DNA of 42,159 nucleotides from Bacteroidaceae bacterium (lineage in GTDB: Bacteria; Bacteroidota; Bacteroidia; Bacteroidales; Bacteroidaceae): the NCBI GenBank assembly GCA_017469525.1, contig JAFUGG010000062.1, positions 1 through 42,159 on the forward strand. The letters are read 5' to 3'. The stretch's first letter is position 1. The number at the start of each line of letters is the position of its first letter. Made by a program: the position numbers and the translations under genes. Below, in pieces: positions 39,716-42,159 of this stretch. The notes under the pieces are model-generated. The model was not told the DNA's origin. It was given only the letters and a program-made list of their open reading frames with translations, and searched no databases.

Positions 39716-39779
39716 GAGATGCTTGTCGTTTTGTCGTTATTACGTTATTCCGTTATAACGGGTTGTTGGGCCTATAGAG

Positions 39780-40382
39780 CTAAAGCCTGTAGCCCAGGGT
39801 GATGCCGAAGGCCTGGTTGTACAGGCGGAAATCTGGGTGGAGTCTGTGCAGGCCGCGGCTGTATTCAAGGCCTATCGTGAAGTGGTTGCGCTCGAAGGCC
39901 AGGCCTGTGCCGATGCCTACGTCGAAACGACGGAAGCCGTAGGTCTTGTCGAAAACGTCGACTTCCTTTCTGAATCCCCAGCCCGAGATGGTAGCCTTGC
40001 TGCCGAAGAGGCCGCAGGCGAAGTATGGACCGGCCTTCACGACGATGTTTCCGCCTTTCTTCAGCCTGAATCTGTAGGCCAGCTGGATGGGAGCCTGTAG
40101 GTAGGTCATGTGCACCACATTGTCGAGCGTAATGAAGTTGACGCCGTCGGGGTTGAAACCTTTCAGGGCAAAGTCGAGCTCGGGGATGAGATAGAGTTCT
40201 TTGTATAGCTTCAAGTCGTAGGCTGCGCCTATCTTGGCAGCGACCTTAATCTTGGTGTTTGCATCGGCTCCGACGACGGAGGAAAGTCCTGCACCGGCCT
40301 TGATGGTCAGCTTCGGCTCACGCTGGGCACTGGTTGTCAGAACGGCAAACGCCAGGGCTGCAAGGGTCAGAAAACGTTTCAT
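39780..40382 (-). CDS. Outer-membrane beta-barrel protein
   Basis: A 200-residue porin-family protein. The ATG at 40382 gives a signal peptide (MKRFLTLAALAFAVLTTSAQ); the longer frame reads into the promoter. The mature part alternates polar and hydrophobic residues in about eight strands (AGAGLSSVVGADANTKIKVA; IQLAYRFRLKKGGNIVVKAG) and ends in an aromatic/hydrophobic strand (FGITLGYRL), as in eight-stranded barrels of the Bacteroidetes PF13568 type. Specific role unknown. Confidence 0.82.
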   Translation of the reverse strand: MKRFLTLAALAFAVLTTSAQREPKLTIKAGAGLSSVVGADANTKIKVAAKIGAAYDLKLYKELYLIPELDFALKGFNPDGVNFITLDNVVHMTYLQAPIQLAYRFRLKKGGNIVVKAGPYFACGLFGSKATISGWGFRKEVDVFDKTYGFRRFDVGIGTGLAFERNHFTIGLEYSRGLHRLHPDFRLYNQAFGITLGYRL

Positions 40383-40410
40383 AAGTAAACCTTTTGTTGT
40401 AAACTGAGTG

Positions 40411-40441
40411 CAAAGGTAAAGAGAAAATGGCAAAACGGCAA
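40411..40441 (-). promoter_or_regulatory. Promoter of the outer-membrane barrel gene
   Basis: Minus strand: TTG (40441-40439), 20 nt, TACCTTTG (40418-40411). It also shows that the barrel gene starts at the ATG at 40382, not further upstream. Confidence 0.65.
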
Positions 40442-40508
40442 GGAATACGGGGAAAAAACCATTGCTGTCGGGGGGAATTTACATCAGTATTCCCTTGCGG
40501 CTTCAAAG

Positions 40509-40618
40509 TGTATCGGATTTGTTTCCACAGGAGAAACAAACTGTTTCCTTACGAGAAACAAACCGTTTCCACGTGAGAAACAAAATGTTTCCTCACGAGA
40601 AACAAATCGGAATGGCTT
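40509..40618. repeat. 22-bp tandem array next to the IS element
   Basis: Units start at 40531, 40553, 40575 and 40597, with a related one from 40509. Each contains GAGAAACAAA followed by a GTTTCC-containing half, so GAAACAAACTGTTTC-type palindromes recur. The array ends about 35 nt before the inferred IS end. Confidence 0.88.
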
Positions 40619-40658
40619 TTCCTGATTTCACTAGACACTTTTTTCTTCATTAACTGAA

Positions 40659-41717
40659 TCAGTAGACATTTGTCTTAATGTCGTTCTGATTTTGTAGACA
40701 CAATCGAAGAAGTTGTGCTGTTTTAGTTGACACGCCGGTCATGCTGGATACTTCGTCGCCCGGACTGTTTGTTCGACTCGGCAAAGGTACTGCTTTATTT
40801 TCATTCTCGGTCTGTTTTTTAGGATAAATTTTGTTTTTCCACATTTTTTTCTGCTCTCCATGCTCCAGATGCACAACGGCCGGTATCTTGTAGCCGATAC
40901 TCATGTGCGGACGTCGGTTGTTATAGAAATGGATGTATCGCTCTATCACCCTGTAGGCATACTCAAAGGAGTTGAAACACTTCTGGCGGTAGACACTTTC
41001 GACCTTTATTTTCCCGTTGACGCTCTCGGCGATAGCATTGTCTGTGGGATTATAGTCCTCGCACATGGAGATGCTGACCTCATGGGCCTTTAGCATTGAC
41101 ACATAGGCATCGCAGCAGTACTGCACGCCACGGTCAGAGTGATGGATCAGTCCCTTGAGAATTCCGCTACCAGACATGGCCACGGCCTGCTCGATGGCCA
41201 TCCTCAGTGCCTCCATGGAGATAGCGGCCTTGAGTGTCCTGGCCAGTGCCCAGCCTACAATCTTGTGAGAGTAGGCATCGGTAATCAGGTGCAGGTAGCA
41301 CACGTCGCCACCCGAAAGGGCGATATAGGTAATGTCGGCCACCCAGAGCTGGTTGGCTGAGGTCGGGACAAAACCCTTTATCAGGTTCTTGTACTTGTGG
41401 TAGCGGTGGTTGGAATTTGTCGTGTGGCGGGGCTTGGGCTTGGGGAGCATCAGTCCCTTGCGGCGCATCAGCACGAAGAAACGATCACGTCCCGGTACAT
41501 AGTCACGCCCGAACATCGCTATGAGCATCAGCCAAAGCTTGTAACCGCCGATGCCAGGATCCTCCTGACGGATTTCCCTGACGGCCTCGATGACCTTACG
41601 CTCACGCTCCACCTCCTTCTCTATGTCGGCCTTCAACTGGTAGAAGGCCTGACGGCAACGGCCAAACAGCCGGACTACGAGCGCAACCGAAAAGCCGCAC
41701 CCGTAGACCAGTTCCAA
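40659..41717 (-). CDS. IS3-family transposase OrfB (DDE integrase domain)
   Basis: The catalytic part of the transposase, 352 residues from the TTG at 41717, normally made as an OrfAB fusion by -1 frameshifting. An HTH_21-like N-terminal domain (RKVIEAVREIRQEDPGIGGYK) precedes the rve integrase core with the DDE triad: WVADITYIAL, IHHSDRGVQYC and NPTDNAIAESVNGKIK. Bases before 41717 continue this frame up to the A7 run (41741-41735), which supports fusion rather than independent initiation. Confidence 0.9.
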   Translation of the reverse strand: MELVYGCGFSVALVVRLFGRCRQAFYQLKADIEKEVERERKVIEAVREIRQEDPGIGGYKLWLMLIAMFGRDYVPGRDRFFVLMRRKGLMLPKPKPRHTTNSNHRYHKYKNLIKGFVPTSANQLWVADITYIALSGGDVCYLHLITDAYSHKIVGWALARTLKAAISMEALRMAIEQAVAMSGSGILKGLIHHSDRGVQYCCDAYVSMLKAHEVSISMCEDYNPTDNAIAESVNGKIKVESVYRQKCFNSFEYAYRVIERYIHFYNNRRPHMSIGYKIPAVVHLEHGEQKKMWKNKIYPKKQTENENKAVPLPSRTNSPGDEVSSMTGVSTKTAQLLRLCLQNQNDIKTNVY

Positions 41718-41719
41718 TG

Positions 41720-42112
41720 CTACTTGGCCCCAGATTTTTTTCGGATTGATATGTCAAAATACTCTTCGGCCTTGTCTATCATCATGTCACGGGCCAACGT
41801 CTCCAGACGCGAGATTTCCAATGCCTTCTCCAGTTCATGAATGCGCTTCTTCAGCTGTGCATTCTCATCCTTGTAGCTGTCCTTGCTGCGGTTTGACATA
41901 TCATCAGAGTTTGGTTCCAACTGCAAAGGTACTGATTCTTTACAAATTTCATACTTCTTCAGCCAGGAATTTAGCAATGTACCATCATATATGCCATGCT
42001 GCTTACAGAAACTGCGCTTGCTCATTCCTGACTCATGATACTGACGAAGATAATTCAACTTCTCCGCTTCACTGTACTTTCTTGGACTTTTTCTCATACT
42101 AATATTACACAT
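41720..42112 (-). CDS. IS3-family transposase OrfA (HTH protein)
   Basis: A 130-residue DNA-binding protein with an N-terminal helix-turn-helix (EAEKLNYLRQYHESGMSKRS) and a leucine-zipper-like helix (LKKRIHELEKALEISRLE). Near its end, CGA AAA AAA TCT contains the A AAA AAA slippery heptamer at 41741-41735; a -1 shift there joins it to OrfB. Confidence 0.88.
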   Translation of the reverse strand: MCNISMRKSPRKYSEAEKLNYLRQYHESGMSKRSFCKQHGIYDGTLLNSWLKKYEICKESVPLQLEPNSDDMSNRSKDSYKDENAQLKKRIHELEKALEISRLETLARDMMIDKAEEYFDISIRKKSGAK

Positions 42113-42159
42113 TTTTATTGTTAATAAATGTGTCTACCTATATCAGTATAAGGCATTTC

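Larger units (their letters stand above)
40653..42147 (-). mobile_element. IS3-family insertion sequence
   Basis: Two overlapping transposase frames flanked by imperfect inverted ends: ACTGAATCAGTAGACATT (40653-40670) and, on the other strand, ACTGATATAGGTAGACACATT (42147-42127). About 1.5 kb. The exact ends and a target duplication are not certain. The frames are intact and the slippery site is present, so it may still be active. Confidence 0.75.

Noticed and set aside
39716..39779. Riboswitch upstream of metF
   Set aside because: The gap is only 64 nt and shows no SAM or cobalamin riboswitch core.
40531..40618. Additional parS sites within the GTTTCC...GAGAAAC units
   Set aside because: The arms resemble parS, but extra bases split the CACGTG centre (GTTTCCACGTGAGAAAC), so the spacing is wrong.
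1..42159. tRNA or rRNA genes
   Set aside because: No cloverleaf, T-loop box or rRNA-like stretch was found in any gap.

Overview
The window looks like a chromosomal segment of a Bacteroidales bacterium, most likely Prevotellaceae. Three things support this: the gene order mnmG-apt-uvrC-dtd-mazG-deoC, a Bacteroidetes-type b-heme subunit of succinate dehydrogenase/fumarate reductase, and promoters of the Bacteroidetes form (TAnnTTTG about 19-20 nt after a TTG/TTTG box) in front of many genes. The genus call is inference.

Layout. 1-636 is the 5' part of an sdhC/frdC-like gene. 984-7348 is a forward housekeeping run (mnmG, apt, uvrC, dtd, a MazG-like gene, deoC). 7586-13088 holds an OmpA-like lipoprotein, an S41 protease, ybeY, ruvB and a fused SpmA/SpmB-type membrane protein. 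13221-15651 is a reverse run of small, mostly membrane-bound unknowns with a gene remnant inside it. 15750-18441 is a compact reverse island: a HTH regulator, a radical SAM/SPASM peptide maturase, a 45-codon Cys-rich peptide gene and a family-92-type glycosyltransferase. I read it as an undescribed RiPP locus. 19251-28431 holds gluQRS, a polyprenyl synthetase, polA, a Kef-type antiporter, nadA and a TrmH-type methylase. 28628-33864 holds a coiled-coil secreted protein, a PBP4-type peptidase and a large beta-helix surface protein. 34015-35993 is a type II restriction-modification pair. 36239-40382 holds a sigma-factor operon, metF and an outer-membrane barrel. An IS3-family element closes the window.

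The chromosome context is notable. The nadA/trmH gap carries eight DnaA-box-like 9-mers in about 310 bp and is a good oriC candidate. A 15-of-16 match to the parS consensus lies about 25 kb away, between mnmG and apt.

The strongest unexplained signal is a family of tandem arrays with a 22-bp period (occasionally 23) at eleven places. Consensus differs between arrays, but many units share a TTTGnnCAAA-like module joined to a second, often palindromic, 12-bp module. Arrays sit just behind stop codons, and all four convergent gaps in the window contain one. One array lies inside mnmG and is translated in all three frames. Two further repeat families occur: a roughly 170-bp mirror-palindromic element (three copies) and an ACTAGTnnn coding repeat inserted in both gluQRS and polA. 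In polA the coding repeat lies next to a 3'-5' exonuclease domain that has lost its catalytic motifs.
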